Part shown: positions 52,041 through 64,000 of the stretch, one piece after another
How positions within the stretch are numbered: the stretch's first letter is position 1
How the letters are laid out: every line of letters begins with the position of its first letter
NCBI RefSeq assembly: GCF_051401765.1
Contig: NW_027480429.1
Span: forward strand, 11,102,157-11,166,156
DNA: 64,000 nucleotides
Origin: Calliopsis andreniformis
Lineage: Eukaryota > Arthropoda > Insecta > Hymenoptera > Andrenidae
Direction of reading: 5' to 3'
Position numbers and translations under genes: made by a program
The notes under the pieces: model-generated
Seen by the model: the letters and a program-made list of their open reading frames with translations, nothing else
Database searches by the model: none
What the model was told of the DNA's origin: nothing

Positions 52041-54285
52041 GTTCCGGGCAACCTAGGCTTCACGCTAGGGCGTTGCTCCACCAGATGAAACAGTTAGGGC
52101 CTTAGAAGTCAACGCCCGAAGCATAAAATACAAAATAAATAGAACAGTTTTTCCATTGTATAAAACGAATAATTGCTACCAGTGTAAATGTTATGGTCAT
52201 TTCTGCTTTCCGGGCAACCTAGGGTTCACCCTAGGGCGTTGTTCCACCAGATGGAATAGTTAGGGCCTAAGAAGTCAACGCCAGAACCATAAAATACGAT
52301 ATAAATACAACAGCTTTTCCATCGTATAAAACAAATAATTGCAACCAGTTTGATAGTGATGGTCATTTCTACATACCGGGCAACCTAGGCTTCACTCTAG
52401 GGCGTTGCTCCACCAGATCGAATAGTTAGGGCCTTAGAAGTCAACGCCCGAAGCATAAAGTATAAAATAAATAGAACAGTTTTTCCATCGTATAAACGAA
52501 TAATTGCTACCAGTGTGAAAGTTATGGTCATTTCTACTTTCCGGGCAACCTAGATTTCACCCTAGGGCGTTGTTCCACCAGATGGAATAGTTAGGGCCTA
52601 AGAAGTCAACGCCAGAAGCATAAAATACGATATAAATACAACAGCTTTTACATCGTATGAAACGAATAATTGCAACCAGTGTGAAAGTTATGGTCATTTC
52701 TACGTTCCGGGCAACCTAGGCTTCCCCCTAGGGCGTTGCTCCAACAGATTGCATAGTTAGGGCCTTAGAAGTTAATGCCCGAAGCATAAAATGCAATAAA
52801 AATACAACAGTTTTTCCATTGTATAAAACGGATAATTGCTACCAGTGTAAAAGTTATGATCATTTCTACGTTCCGGGCAACCTAGGCTTCACCCTAGGGC
52901 GTTGTTCCACCAGATCGAATAGTTAGGGCCTAAGAAGTGAACGCCAGAAGCATAAAATACAATATAAATACAACAGCCTTTCCATCGTATAAATGGAATA
53001 ATTGCACACAGTGTGAAAGTAATGGTCATTTCTACGTTCCGGGCAACCTAGGCTTCACTCTAGGGCGTTGCTCCACCAGATCAAACAGTTAGGGCCTTAG
53101 AAGTCAACGCCCGAAGCATAAAATACAAAACAAATAGAACAGTTTTTCCATGGTATAAAACGAATAATTGCTACCAGTGTAAAAGTTATGGTCATTTCTA
53201 CGTTCCGCGCAACCTAGGCTTCACTCTAGGGCGGTGCTCCACCATATCGAATAGCTACGGCCTTAGAAGCCTACGCCTGAAGCATAAAATACAATAAAAA
53301 TACAACGGTCTTTTCAACGTATAACAGGAATAATTCCAACAAGCGTGAATGTAATGACCATTTCGGCGTTTCGGGCATCCTAGACTTAACCCTGAGGCAT
53401 TGCTCCACCAGATCGAATAGTTAGGGCCTAAGAAGTCCACACCAGAAGCATAAAATACAATATAAATACAACAGTTTTTCCATTGTATAAAACGAATAAT
53501 TGCTACCAGTGTAAAAGTTATGATCATTTCTTCGTTCCGGGCAAACTAGGCTTCACCCTAGGGCGTTGTTTCACCAGATCGAATAGTTAGGGCCTAGGAA
53601 GTGAACGCCAGAAGCATAAAATACAATATAAATACAACAGTTTTTCCATCGTATAAAACGAATAATTGCAACCAGTGTGAAAGTTATGGTCATTTCTACA
53701 TTCCGAGCAACATAGGCTTCACTCTAGGGTGTTGCTCCAACAGATTGAATAGTTAGGGCCTTAGAAGTCAACGCCCGATGCATAAAATACAAAATAAATA
53801 GAACAGTTTTTCCATTGTTTAAAACGAATAATTGCTACCAGTGTAAAAGTTATGGTCATTCCTACGTTCCGGGCAACCTAGGCTTCACCCTAGGGCGTTG
53901 TTCCACAAGATCGAATAGTTAGGGCCTAAGAGGTGAACGCCAGAAGCATAAAATGCAATAAAAATACAACAGTCTTTCCATCCTATAACAGGAATAATTG
54001 CAATCCGTGTGAAAGTGATGGTCATTTGTACGTTCCAGGCAACCTAGGCTTCACTCTAGGGCGTTGCTCCACGAGATCGAATTGTTAGGGCCAAAGAAGT
54101 CAACGCCCGAAGCATAAAATACAAAATAAATAGAACAGTTTTTCCATCGTATAAAAGGAATAATTGCAAACAGTGTTAAAGTAATGGCCATTTCTACGTT
54201 CCGGGCAACCTAGGCTTCACTCTAGGGCGTTGTTCCACCAGGTCGAATAGTTAGGGCCTAAGAAGTGAACGCCAGAAGCATAAAA
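52040..54285 (+). repeat. Block paralogous to 55856-57936
   Basis: Positions 52040-52682 match 55856-56499 at an offset of 3816-3817, and 52841-54285 match 56492-57936 at an offset of 3651 over 1445 bp. One monomer present here (about 52683-52840) is missing from the second copy. The divergent monomer at 53260 corresponds to 56911. Confidence 0.85.
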
Positions 54286-54300
54286 TACAATATAAATACA

Positions 54301-57300
54301 ACAGTTTTTCCATCGTATAAAAGGAATAATTGCAAACAGTGTGAAAGTAATGGTCATTTCTACGTTCCGGGCAACCTAGGCTTCACTCTAGGGCGTTGCT
54401 CCACCAGATGAAACAGGTAGGGCCTTAGAAGACAACGCCCGAAGCATAAAATACAAAATAAATAGAACAGTTTTTCCATTGTATAAAACGAATAATTGCT
54501 ACCAGTGTAAAAGTTATGGTCATTTCGGCTTTCCGGGCAACCTAGGGTTCACCCTAGGGCGTTGTTCCACCAGATGGAATAGTTAGGGCCTAAGAAGTCA
54601 ACGCCAGAACCATAAAATACGATATAACTACAACAGCTTTTCCATCGTATAAAACAAATAATAGCAACCAGTTTGATAGTGATGGTCATTTCTACGTACC
54701 GGGCAACCTGGGCTTCACTCTAGGGCGTTGCTCCACCAGATCGAATAGTTATGGCCTTAGAAGTCAACGCCCGAAGCATAAAGTATAAAATAAATAGAAC
54801 AGTTTTTCCATCGTATAAAACGAATAATTGCTACCAGTGTGAAAGTTATGGTCATTTCTACTTTCCGGGCAACCTAGATTTCACCCTAGGGCGTTGTTCC
54901 ACCAGATGGAATAGTTAGGGCCTAAGAAGTCAACGCCAGAAGTATAAAATACGATATAAATACAACAGCTTTTCCATCGTATGAAACGAATAATTGCAAC
55001 CAGTGTGAAAGTTATGGTCATTTCTACGTTCCGGGCAACCTAGGCTTCCCCCTAAGGCGTTGCACCAACAGATTGCATATTTAGGGCCTTAGAAGACAAT
55101 GCCCGAAGCATAAAATGCAATAAAAATACAACAGTTTTTCCATCGTATAACAGGATTAATTGCAACCAGTTTGAAAGTGATGGTCATTTCTACGTTCCGG
55201 GCAACCTAGGCTTCACTCTAGGGCGTTGCTCCACTAGATCGAATAGCTAGGGCCTTAGAAGTCAACGCCAGAAGCACAAAATACGATATAAATACAACAG
55301 CTTTTCCATCCTATAACAGGAATAATTGCAACCCGTGTGAGAGTGATGGTCATTTCTACGTTCCGGGCAACCTAGGCTTCACCTAGGGCGTTGTTCCACC
55401 AGATCGTATAGTTAGGGACTAACAAGTGAACGCCAGAAGCATAAAATACAATATAAATACAACAGTTTTTCCATCGTATAAATCGAATAATTGCAACCAG
55501 TGTGAAAGTAATGGTCTTTTATACGTTCCGGGCATCCTAGGATTCACTCTAAGGCGTTGCTCGACTAGATCGAATAGCTAGGGCCTTAGAAGTCAACGCC
55601 AGAAGCATAAAATACGATATAGATACAACAGCTTTTCCATCTTATAAAAGGAATAATTGCAAACAGTGTGAAAGTAATGGTCATTTCTACGTTCCGGGCA
55701 ACCTAGGCTTCACTCTAGGGTGTTGCTCCAACAGATTGAGTAGTTAGGGCCTTAGAAGTCAACGCCCGAAGCATAAAATACAAAATAACTAGAACAGTTT
55801 TTCCATTGTTTAAAACGAATAATTGCTACCAGTGTAAAAGTTATGGTGATTCCTACGTTCCGGGCAACCTAGGCTTCACGCTAGGGCGTTGCTCCACCAG
55901 ATGAAACAGTTAGGGCCTTAGAAGTCAACGCCCGAAGCATAAAATACAAAATAAATAGAACAGTTTTTCCATTGTATAAAACGAATAATTGCTACCAGTG
56001 TAAATGTTATGGTCATTTCTGCTTTCCGGGCAACCTAGGGTTCACCCTAGGGCGTTGTTCCACCAGATGGAATAGTTAGGGCCTAAGAAGTCAACGCCAG
56101 AACCATAAAATACGATATAAATACAACAGCTTTTCCATCGTATAAAACAAATAATTGCAACCAGTTTGATAGTGATGGTCATTTCTACATACCGGGCAAC
56201 CTAGGCTTCACTCTAGGGCGTTGCTCCACCAGATCGAATAGTTAGGGCCTTAGAAGTCAACGCCCGAAACATAAAGTATAAAATAAATAGAACAGTTTTT
56301 CCATCGTATAAAACGAATAATTGCTACCAGTGTGAAAGTTATGGTCATTTCTACTTTCCGGGCAACCTAGACTTCACCCTAGGGCGTCGTTCCACCAGAT
56401 GGAACAGTTAGGGCCTAAGAAGTCAACGCCAGAAGCATAAAATACGATATAAATACAACAGCTTTTCCATCGTATGAAACGAATAATTGCAACCAGTGTA
56501 AAAGTTATGATCATTTCTACGTTCCGGGCAACCTAGGCTTCACCCTAGGGCGTTGTTCCACCAGATCGAATAGTTAGGGCCTAAGAAGTGAACGCCAGAA
56601 GCATAAAATACAATATAAATACAACAGCCTTTCCATCGTATAAATGGAATAATTGCACACAGTGTGAAAGTAATGGTCATTTCTACGTTCCGGGCAACCT
56701 AGGCTTCACTCTAGGGCGTTGCTCCACCAGATCAAACAGTTAGGGCCTTAGAAGTCAACGCCCGAAGCATAAAATACAAAACAAATAGAACAGTTTTTCC
56801 ATGGTATAAAACGAATAATTGCTACCAGTGTAAAAGTTATGGTCATTTCTACGTTCCGTGCAACCTAGGCTTCACTCTAGGGCGGTGCTCCACCATATCG
56901 AATAGCTACGGCCTTAGAAGCCTACGCCTGAAGCATAAAATACAATAAAAATACAACGGTCTTTTCAACGTATAACAGGAATAATTGCAACAAGCGTGAA
57001 TGTAATGACCATTTCGGCGTTTCGGGCATCCTAGGCTTAACCCTGAGGCATTGCTCCACCAGATCGAATAGTTAGGGCCTAAGAAGTCAACGCCAGAAGC
57101 ATAAAATACAATATAAATACAACAGTTTTTCCATTGTATAAAACGAATAATTGCTACCAGTGTAAAAGTTATGATCATTTCTTCGTTCCGGGCAACCTAG
57201 GCTTCACCCTAGGGCGTTGTTTCACCAGATCGAATAGTTAGGGCCTAGGAAGTGAACGCCAGAAGCATAAAATACAATATAAATACAACAGTTTTTCCAT

Positions 57301-57936
57301 CGTATAAAACGAATAATTGCAACCAGTGTGAATGTTATGGTCATTTCTACATTCCGAGCAACATAGGCTTCACTCTAGGGTGTTGCTCCAACAGATTGAA
57401 TAGTTAGGGCCTTAGAAGTCAACGCCCGAAGCATAAAATACAAAATAAATAGAACAGTTTTTCCATTGTTTAAAACGAATAATTGCTACCAGTGTAAAAG
57501 TTATGGTCATTCCTACGTTCCGGGCAACCTAGGCTTCACCCTAGGGCGTTGTTCCACAAGATCGAATAGTTAGGACCTAAGAGGTGAACGCCAGAAGCAT
57601 AAAATGCAATAAAAATACAACAGTCTTTCCATCCTATAACAGGAATAATTGCAATCCGTGTGAAAGTGATGGTCATTTGTACGTTCCAGGCAACCTAGGC
57701 TTCACTCTAGGGCGTTGCTCCACGAGATCGAATTGTTAGGGCCAAAGAAGTCAACGCCCGAAGCATAAAATACAAAATAAATAGAACAGTTTTTCCATCG
57801 TATAAAAGGAATAATTGCAAACAGTGTTAAAGTAATGGTCATTTCTACGTTCCGGGCAACCTAGGCTTCACTCTAGGGCGTTGTTCCACCAGGTCGAATA
57901 GTTAGGGCCTAAGAAGTGAACGCCAGAAGCATAAAA
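54301..57936 (+). repeat. Second, rearranged copy of 49987-54285
   Basis: Three aligned pieces in the same order as the first copy make up this block: 54301-55134 with 55301-55879, then about 55856-56499, then 56492-57936. It has gained one monomer (55135-55300), lost about four (those of 51400-52040) and lost one more near 56492. Confidence 0.8.
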
Positions 57937-59640
57937 CGCAATAAAAATACAACAGCCTTTCCATCCTATAACAGGAATAATTGCAACCCGTGTGAAAGTG
58001 ATGGTCATTTCTACGTTCCAGGCAACCTAGGCGTCCCTCTAGGGCGTTGCTACACCAGATCGAATTGTTAGGGCCAAAGAAGTCAACGCCCGAATCATAA
58101 AATACAAAATAAATAGAACAGTTTTTCCATCGTATAAAAGGAATAATTGCAAACAGTGTGAAAGTAATGGTCATTTCTACGTTCCGGGCAATCTAGGCTT
58201 CACTCTGGGGCGTTGCTCCACCAGATGAAACAGTTAGGGCCCTAGAAGTCAACGCCCGAAGCATAAAATACAAAATAAATAGAACAGTTTTTCCATTGTA
58301 TAAAACGAATAATTGCTACCAGTGTAAAAGTTATGGTCATTTCTGCTTTCCGGGCAACCTAGGGTTCACCCTAGGGCGTTGTCCTACCAGATGGAATAGT
58401 TAGGGCCTAAGAAGTCAACGCCAGAAGCATAAAATACGATATAAATACAACAGCTTTTCCAACGTATGAAACGAATAATTGCAACCAGTGTGAAAGTTAT
58501 GGTCATTTCTACGTTCCGGGCAACCTAGGCTTCCCCCTAGGACGTTGCTCCAACAGATTGCATAGTTAGGGCCTTAGAAGTCAATGCCCGAAGCATAAAA
58601 TGCAATAAAAATACAACAGTTTTTCCATCGTATAACAGGATTAATTGCAACCAGTTTGAAAGTGATAGTCATTTCTACGTTCCGGACAACCTGGGCTTCA
58701 CTCTAGGGCGTTGCTCCACTAGATCGAATAGCTAGGGCCTTAGAAGTCAACGCCAGAAGCATAAAATACGATATAAATACAACAGCTTTTCCATCCTATA
58801 ACAGGAATAATTGCAACCCGTGTGAGAGTGATGGTCATTTCTACGTTCCGGGCAACCTAGGCTTCACCCTAGGGCGTTGTTCCACCAGATCGAATAGTTA
58901 GGGACTAACAAGTGAACGCCAGAAGCATAAAGTACAATATAAATACAACAGTTTTTCCATCGTATAAATCGAATAATTGCAACCAGTGTGAAAGTAATGG
59001 TCATTTCTGCGTTCCGGGCAACCTAGGCTTCACTCTAGGGCGTTGCTCCACCAGATCAAACAGTTAGAGCCTAAGAAGACAACGCCAGAAGCATAAAATA
59101 CGATATAAATACAACAGCTTTTCCATCGTATGAAACGAATAATTGCAACCAGTGTGAAAGTTATGGTCATTTCTACGTTCCGGGCAACCTAGGCTTCCCC
59201 CTAGGGCGTTGCTCCAACAGATTGCATAGTTAGGGCCTTAGAAGCCAATGCCCGAAGCATAAAATGCAATAAAAATACAACAGTTTTTCCATCGTATAGC
59301 AGGAATAATTTGCAACCAGTGTGAAGGTTATGGTCATATCTACGTTCCGGGCCACCTAGGCATCACTGTAGGGCGTTGCTCCACCAGGTCGAATAGTTAG
59401 GTCCTTAGAAGTCAACGCCAGAAGCATAAAATACGTTATAAATACAACAGCTTTTCCATCGTATAAAAGGAATAATTGCAAACAGTGTGAAAGTAATGGT
59501 CATTCCTACGTTCCGGGCAACGTAGGCATCTCTCTACGGCGTGGTTCAACCAGATCGCATAGTTAGGGCCTCAGAAATCAACACCAGAAGAATAAAATAC
59601 AAAATAAGTACAACAGCCTTTACACCGTATAAAAGAATAA
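57937..59640 (+). repeat. Mosaic monomers, no new higher-order copy found
   Basis: About ten monomers assembled from types seen elsewhere. Part of 59080-59640 matches about 39005-39565 (offset 20075, marked by gcatctctctacgg and aatcaacaccagaag). The rest resembles 50050-50950. Nothing other than satellite is present. Confidence 0.7.
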
Positions 59641-59732
59641 TTGCAACCAGTTTGAAAGTGATGGTCATTTCTACGTTCCGGGCAACCTAGACTTCACTCT
59701 AGGGCGTTGCTCCACTAGATCGAATAGCTAGG

Positions 59733-60232
59733 GCCTAAGAAGTCAACACCAGAAGAATAAAATACAAAATAAATGCAACAGCCTTTACACCGTATAAAAC
59801 GAATAATTGCAACCTGTGTGAAGGTTATGGTCATATCTACGTTTCGGGCAACCTAGGCTTCACTGTAGGGCGTTGCTCCACCAGATCGAAGTGTTAGGGC
59901 CTAAGACGTCAACGCCCGAAGCATAAAATACAATATAAATACAACAGTTTTTCCATCGTATCAAACGAATAATTGCAACCATTATGAAACTTATGGTCAT
60001 TTCTACGTTCCGGGCAACCTACGCTTCACTCTATGGCGTTCTTCCACCACTTCGAATAGCTACGGCCTCAGAAGTCAACGCCTGAAGCATAAAATACAGT
60101 AAAAATGCAACAACAGCCTTTCCATCCTATAACAGGATAATTGCAACCCGTGTGAAAGTGATGGTCATTTCTACGTTCCGGGCAGCCTAGGCTTCACCCT
60201 AGGGCGTTGTTCCACCAGATCGAATAGTTAGG
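59733..60232 (+). repeat. Three-monomer 500-bp tandem duplicate, copy 1
   Basis: This is three monomers (498 bp plus a net 2 bp of indels), identical base for base in my reading to 60233-60732. It includes a monomer with the tail tatggcgttcttccaccacttcg, a caacaacag insertion and a 2-bp shortened caggataattg. Confidence 0.9.
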
Positions 60233-60732
60233 GCCTAAGAAGTCAACACCAGAAGAATAAAATACAAAATAAATGCAACAGCCTTTACACCGTATAAAAC
60301 GAATAATTGCAACCTGTGTGAAGGTTATGGTCATATCTACGTTTCGGGCAACCTAGGCTTCACTGTAGGGCGTTGCTCCACCAGATCGAAGTGTTAGGGC
60401 CTAAGACGTCAACGCCCGAAGCATAAAATACAATATAAATACAACAGTTTTTCCATCGTATCAAACGAATAATTGCAACCATTATGAAACTTATGGTCAT
60501 TTCTACGTTCCGGGCAACCTACGCTTCACTCTATGGCGTTCTTCCACCACTTCGAATAGCTACGGCCTCAGAAGTCAACGCCTGAAGCATAAAATACAGT
60601 AAAAATGCAACAACAGCCTTTCCATCCTATAACAGGATAATTGCAACCCGTGTGAAAGTGATGGTCATTTCTACGTTCCGGGCAGCCTAGGCTTCACCCT
60701 AGGGCGTTGTTCCACCAGATCGAATAGTTAGG
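60233..60732 (+). repeat. Three-monomer 500-bp tandem duplicate, copy 2
   Basis: This is a perfect second copy of 59733-60232. The left flank agatcgaatagttaggg is that of the downstream monomer family, and the right side continues with gcctaacaagtg as in the unduplicated relative at about 47450. The related block near 47 kb has only one copy, so the duplication arose here. Confidence 0.9.
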
Positions 60733-63021
60733 GCCTAACAAGTGAACGCCAGAAGCATAAAATACAATATAAATACAACAGTTTTTCCATCGTATAAAAC
60801 GAATAATTGCAACCAGTGTGAAAGTAATGGTCATTTCTGCATTCCGAGCAACCTAGGCTTCACTCTAGGGCGTTGCACCAACAGATTGAATAGCTACGGC
60901 CTTAGAAGTCAACGCCAGGAGCATAAAACACAATATAAATACAACCGCTTTTCCATCATATAAAATGAATAATTGCAAACACTGTGCAAGTAATGGTCAT
61001 TTCTACGTTCCGGGCAACCTAGGCTTCACTCTAGGGCGTTGCTCCACCAGATCGAATAGCTAGGGACTTAGAATTAAATGCCAGGAGCATAAAATGCAAT
61101 ATAAATAGAACAGCTTTTCCATCGTTTACAACGAATAATAGCAACCAGTGTGAACGTTATGGTCATTTCTACGTTCCGGGCAACCTAGGCTTCACTCTGG
61201 GGCGTTGCTCCACCAGATCGAATAGTAAGGGCCTTAGAAGTCAACGCCCGAAGCATAAAATGCAATAAAGATGCAAGTGTTTTTCCATCGCATAACAGGA
61301 GTAATTACCACCAGTGTGAAGGTAATGGTATGGTCTACGTTCCGGGCAACCTAGGCTTCACTCTAGGGCGGTGCTCCACCAGATCAAATAGTTAGGGCCT
61401 AAGAAGTCAACGCCAGAAGAATAAAATACGATATAAGTACAACTGTTTTTCCATCGTATAAAATGAATGATTGCGAACATTGTGAAAGTAATGGTCATTT
61501 CAGCGTGCCTGGCAACCTACGCGTCACTCTAGGGCGTTGCTGCTCCTAATCTGATAGCTACGGCGTTAGAAGTTAACGCCGGAAGCATAAAATACAATAT
61601 AAATACAACAGCTTCGCCATCGTATAAAATGAATAATTGCAAACAGTGTGAAGGTAATGGTCATTTCTACATTCCGAGCAACCTAGGATTCACTCTAGGG
61701 CGTTGTTCCACCAGACGGAATAGTTAGGGCCTAAGAAGTCAACGCCAGGAGCATAAAAAACGATATAAATACAACAGCTTTTCCATCGTATAAAACGAAT
61801 AATTGCAACCAGTGTGGAAGTTATGGTCATTTCTACGTTCCGGGCAACCTAGGCTTCACTCTAGGGCGGTGCTCCACCAAATAGAGTAGCTAGGGCCTTA
61901 GAAGTCAGCGCCAGAAGCATAAAATACAATAAAGATGCAAAAGCTTTTCCATCGTATAACAGGAATAACTGCAAACAGTATGAAAGTACTTGTCATTTCT
62001 ACGTTCCGGGTAACCTAGGTTTCACTCTAGGGCGTTGCTCCACCAGATCGAACAGCTAGGGCACTAGAAGTCCACGCCTGAAGCATTAAATACAAAATAA
62101 ATGGAACAGTTTTTCCATTGTATAAAACGAATAATTGCTACCAGTGTGAAAGTTATGGTCAGTTCTACGTTCCGCGCAACCTGGGCTTTACTCTAGGGCG
62201 TTGTTCCACCAGATGTAATAGTTAGGGCCTAAGAAGTGAACGCAAGAAGCATAAAATGCAATAAAAATACAACAGTCTTTCCATCCTATAACAGGAATAA
62301 TTGCAATCCGTGTGAAAGTGATGGTCATTTGTACGTTCCAGGCAAGCTAGGCTTCACTCTAGGGCGTTGCTCCACCAGATCGAATTGTTAGGGCCAAAGA
62401 AGTCAACGCCCGAAGCATAAAATACAAAATAAATAGAACAGTTTTTCCATCGTATAAAAGGAATAATTGCAAACAGTGTGAAAGTAATGGTCATTTATAC
62501 GTTCCGGGCAACCTAGGCTTCACCCTAGGGCGTTGCTCCACCAGATCAAACAGTTAGGGCCTTAGAAGTCAACGCCCGAAGCATAAAATACAAAATAAAT
62601 AGAACAGTTTTTCCATTGTATAAAACGAATAATTGCTACCAGTGTAAAAGTTATGGTCATTTCTACGTTCAGGGCAACCTAGGCTTCATTCTAGGGCGGT
62701 GCTCCACCATATCGAATAGCTACGGCCTTAGAAGCCTACGCCTGAAGCATAAAATACAATAAAAATACAACGGTCTTTTCATCGTATAACAGGAATAATT
62801 GCACGAAGCGTGAAAGTAATGATCATTTCGGCGTTTCGGGCATCCTAGACTTAACTCTGAGGCATTGCTCCACCAGATCGAATAGTTAGGGCCTAAGAAG
62901 TCAACGCCAGAAGCATAAAATACATTATAAATACAACAGTTTTTCCATTGTATAAAACGAATAATTGCTACCAGTGTAAAAGTTATGGTCATTTCTACGT
63001 TCCGGGCAACCTAGGCTTCAC

Positions 63022-64000
63022 TCTAGGGCGCTGTTCCGCCAGGTCGAATAGTTAGGGCCTAAGAAGTGAACGCCAGAAGCATAAAACACAATATAAATAC
63101 AACAGTTTTTCCATCGTATAAAACGAATAATTGCAACCAGTGTGAAAGTTATGGTCATTTCTACATTCCGAGCAACCTAGGCTCCACTCTAGGGCGTTGC
63201 TCCAACAGATTGAATAGTTAGGGCCTTAGGAGTCAATGCCCGAAGCACAAAATGCATTAAAAATACAACAGTTTTTCCATCGTATAACAGAATTAATTGC
63301 AACCAGTTTGAAAGTGATGGTCATTTCTACGTTCCGTTCAACCTAGGCTTTACTCTAGGGCGTTGCTCCACTAAATCGAATAGCTAGGGCCTAAGAAGCC
63401 AACACCAGAAGAATAAAATACCAAATAGATACAACAGCCTTTACACCGTATAAAACGAATAATTGCAACCTGTGTGAAGGTTATGGTCATATCTACGTTC
63501 CGGGCAACCTAGGCTTCACTGTAGGGCGTTGCTCCACCAGATCGACGAGTTAGGGCCTAAGAAGTCATCGCCCGAAGCATAAAATACAATAGAAATACAA
63601 CAGTTTTTCCATCGTATAAAACGAATAATTGCGACCATTATGAAACTTATGGTGATTTCTACGTTCCGGGCAACCTAGGCTTCACCCTAGGGCGTTGTTC
63701 CACCAGATCGAATTGTTAGGGCCAAAGAAGTCAACGCCCGAAGCATAAAATACAAAATAAATAGAACAGTTTTTCCATCGTATAAAAGGAATAATTGCAA
63801 ACAGTGTGAAAGTAATGGTCATTTCTACGTTCCGGGCAACCTAGGCTTCACTCTAGGGCGTTGCTCCACCAGATGAAACAGGTAGGGCCTTAGAAGTAAA
63901 CGCCCGAAGCATAAAATACAAAATAAATAGAACAGTTTTTCCATTGTATAAAACGAATAATTGCTACCAGTGTAAAAGTTATGGTCATTTCTGCTTTCCG
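63022..64000 (+). repeat. Array continues to the window edge
   Basis: About six further monomers, the last cut at offset 114 (its head starts at 63887). The final 290 bp resemble 49942-50215 (gccaaagaag head, gatgaaacaggtagg). I see no sign of an array boundary. Confidence 0.8.

Larger units (their letters stand above)
59641..63021 (+). repeat. Third partial copy of the 3814-bp unit
   Basis: This block pairs with 46858-49740, first at an offset of 12783 (59641-60232) and then at about 13281-13283 (60233-63021). The change equals the internal 500-bp duplication. The match ends at 63021, where tctaggg replaces cctaggg. It is more diverged from the 41.7-49.4 kb copies than those are from each other at several sites. 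Confidence 0.85.
1..64000 (+). repeat. Satellite DNA array, ~166-bp monomer, about 385 copies
   Basis: The same monomer recurs head-to-tail across the whole window. The anchor gcctnagaag occurs at 1, 167, 333 and 499 and the phase still holds at 63887. The distance 1-63887 equals 385 x 166 minus 24 bp, which fits a few small indels. Every copy I read has the same orientation, and no inversion, foreign insertion or unique spacer was seen. Both ends are cut by the window, so the array is longer than 64 kb. This organisation is known from eukaryotic centromeric and pericentromeric satellites. The centromere assignment is inference, and the species cannot be named from the sequence. Confidence 0.97.

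Noticed and set aside
8810..60963. Forward open frames of 64-73 codons repeated many times (for example 21597-21791, 43646-43867)
   Set aside because: They start at GTG in gtgaacgcc, not ATG. They span more than one monomer, and 166 is not a multiple of three, so each monomer shifts frame. Most monomers stop within one unit. They are repeat shadows.
5061..62992. Reverse open frames of 62-90 codons (for example 12949-13221, 49439-49711)
   Set aside because: They appear where the divergent monomer lacks the usual stops and follow the satellite exactly. No domain, splice signal or codon pattern was seen, and the copies differ as the repeat differs.
1..64000. CRISPR array
   Set aside because: The whole 166-bp unit repeats with no unique spacers.
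1..64000. Retroelement, transposon, tRNA or rRNA insertion
   Set aside because: The monomer phase holds through the window, with only small indels and whole-monomer changes. No interrupted monomer or target-site duplication was seen.

Overview
The window is one uninterrupted tandem satellite array with a monomer of about 166 bp. From the first base to the last I see only head-to-tail copies of the same monomer in one orientation, roughly 385 copies. I found no protein-coding gene, RNA gene, transposon, CRISPR array or unique DNA. Nearly identical copies, monomers close to nucleosome length, and shuffled monomer variants in multi-kilobase higher-order blocks are typical of eukaryotic centromeric or heterochromatic satellite DNA. 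The sequence alone does not identify the species, and I saw no canonical CENP-B box.

A representative monomer (3820-3985) is 41.6% GC and has two parts. Offsets 21-80 are AT-rich (about 22% GC) and offsets 111-150 are GC-rich (about 63% GC). The junction between monomers carries an 11-bp dyad, TTAGG-G-CCTAA. Monomers differ by diagnostic variants, so longer duplications can be traced by eye.

Layout. Positions 1-1163 are paralogous to 12788-13950, and 1438-3254 to 6751-8567. Positions 4251-6750 match 19197-21696, with a third copy near 31.3-33.8 kb. Positions 10368-13953 are repeated directly as 14187-17772 (offset 3819 bp, 23 monomers), and a sister block lies at 25716-29709. The largest event is an offset of 12112 bp (73 monomers): 17591-25736 repeats as 29703-37848. 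Inside the second copy, 33577-36140 repeats as 37220-39783 (offset 3643, 22 monomers), and 36885-37898 repeats as 39864-40877. A 3814-bp unit (23 monomers) fills 41699-45512 and 45513-49356, and part of it recurs at 59641-63021. Between them, 49987-54285 and 54301-57936 form another rearranged duplicate pair (offsets 4314, 4480, 3816 and 3651). A perfect 500-bp, three-monomer tandem duplication lies at 59733-60732.

The most notable pattern is that tandem duplications in different parts of the array repeatedly have a step of 22-23 monomers (3.64-3.82 kb). They are nested in a 12.1-kb duplication, and several junctions fall in the same short part of the monomer. This looks like a higher-order repeat array in active turnover by unequal exchange and conversion. 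The short open frames are shadows of the repeat and are not annotated as genes.
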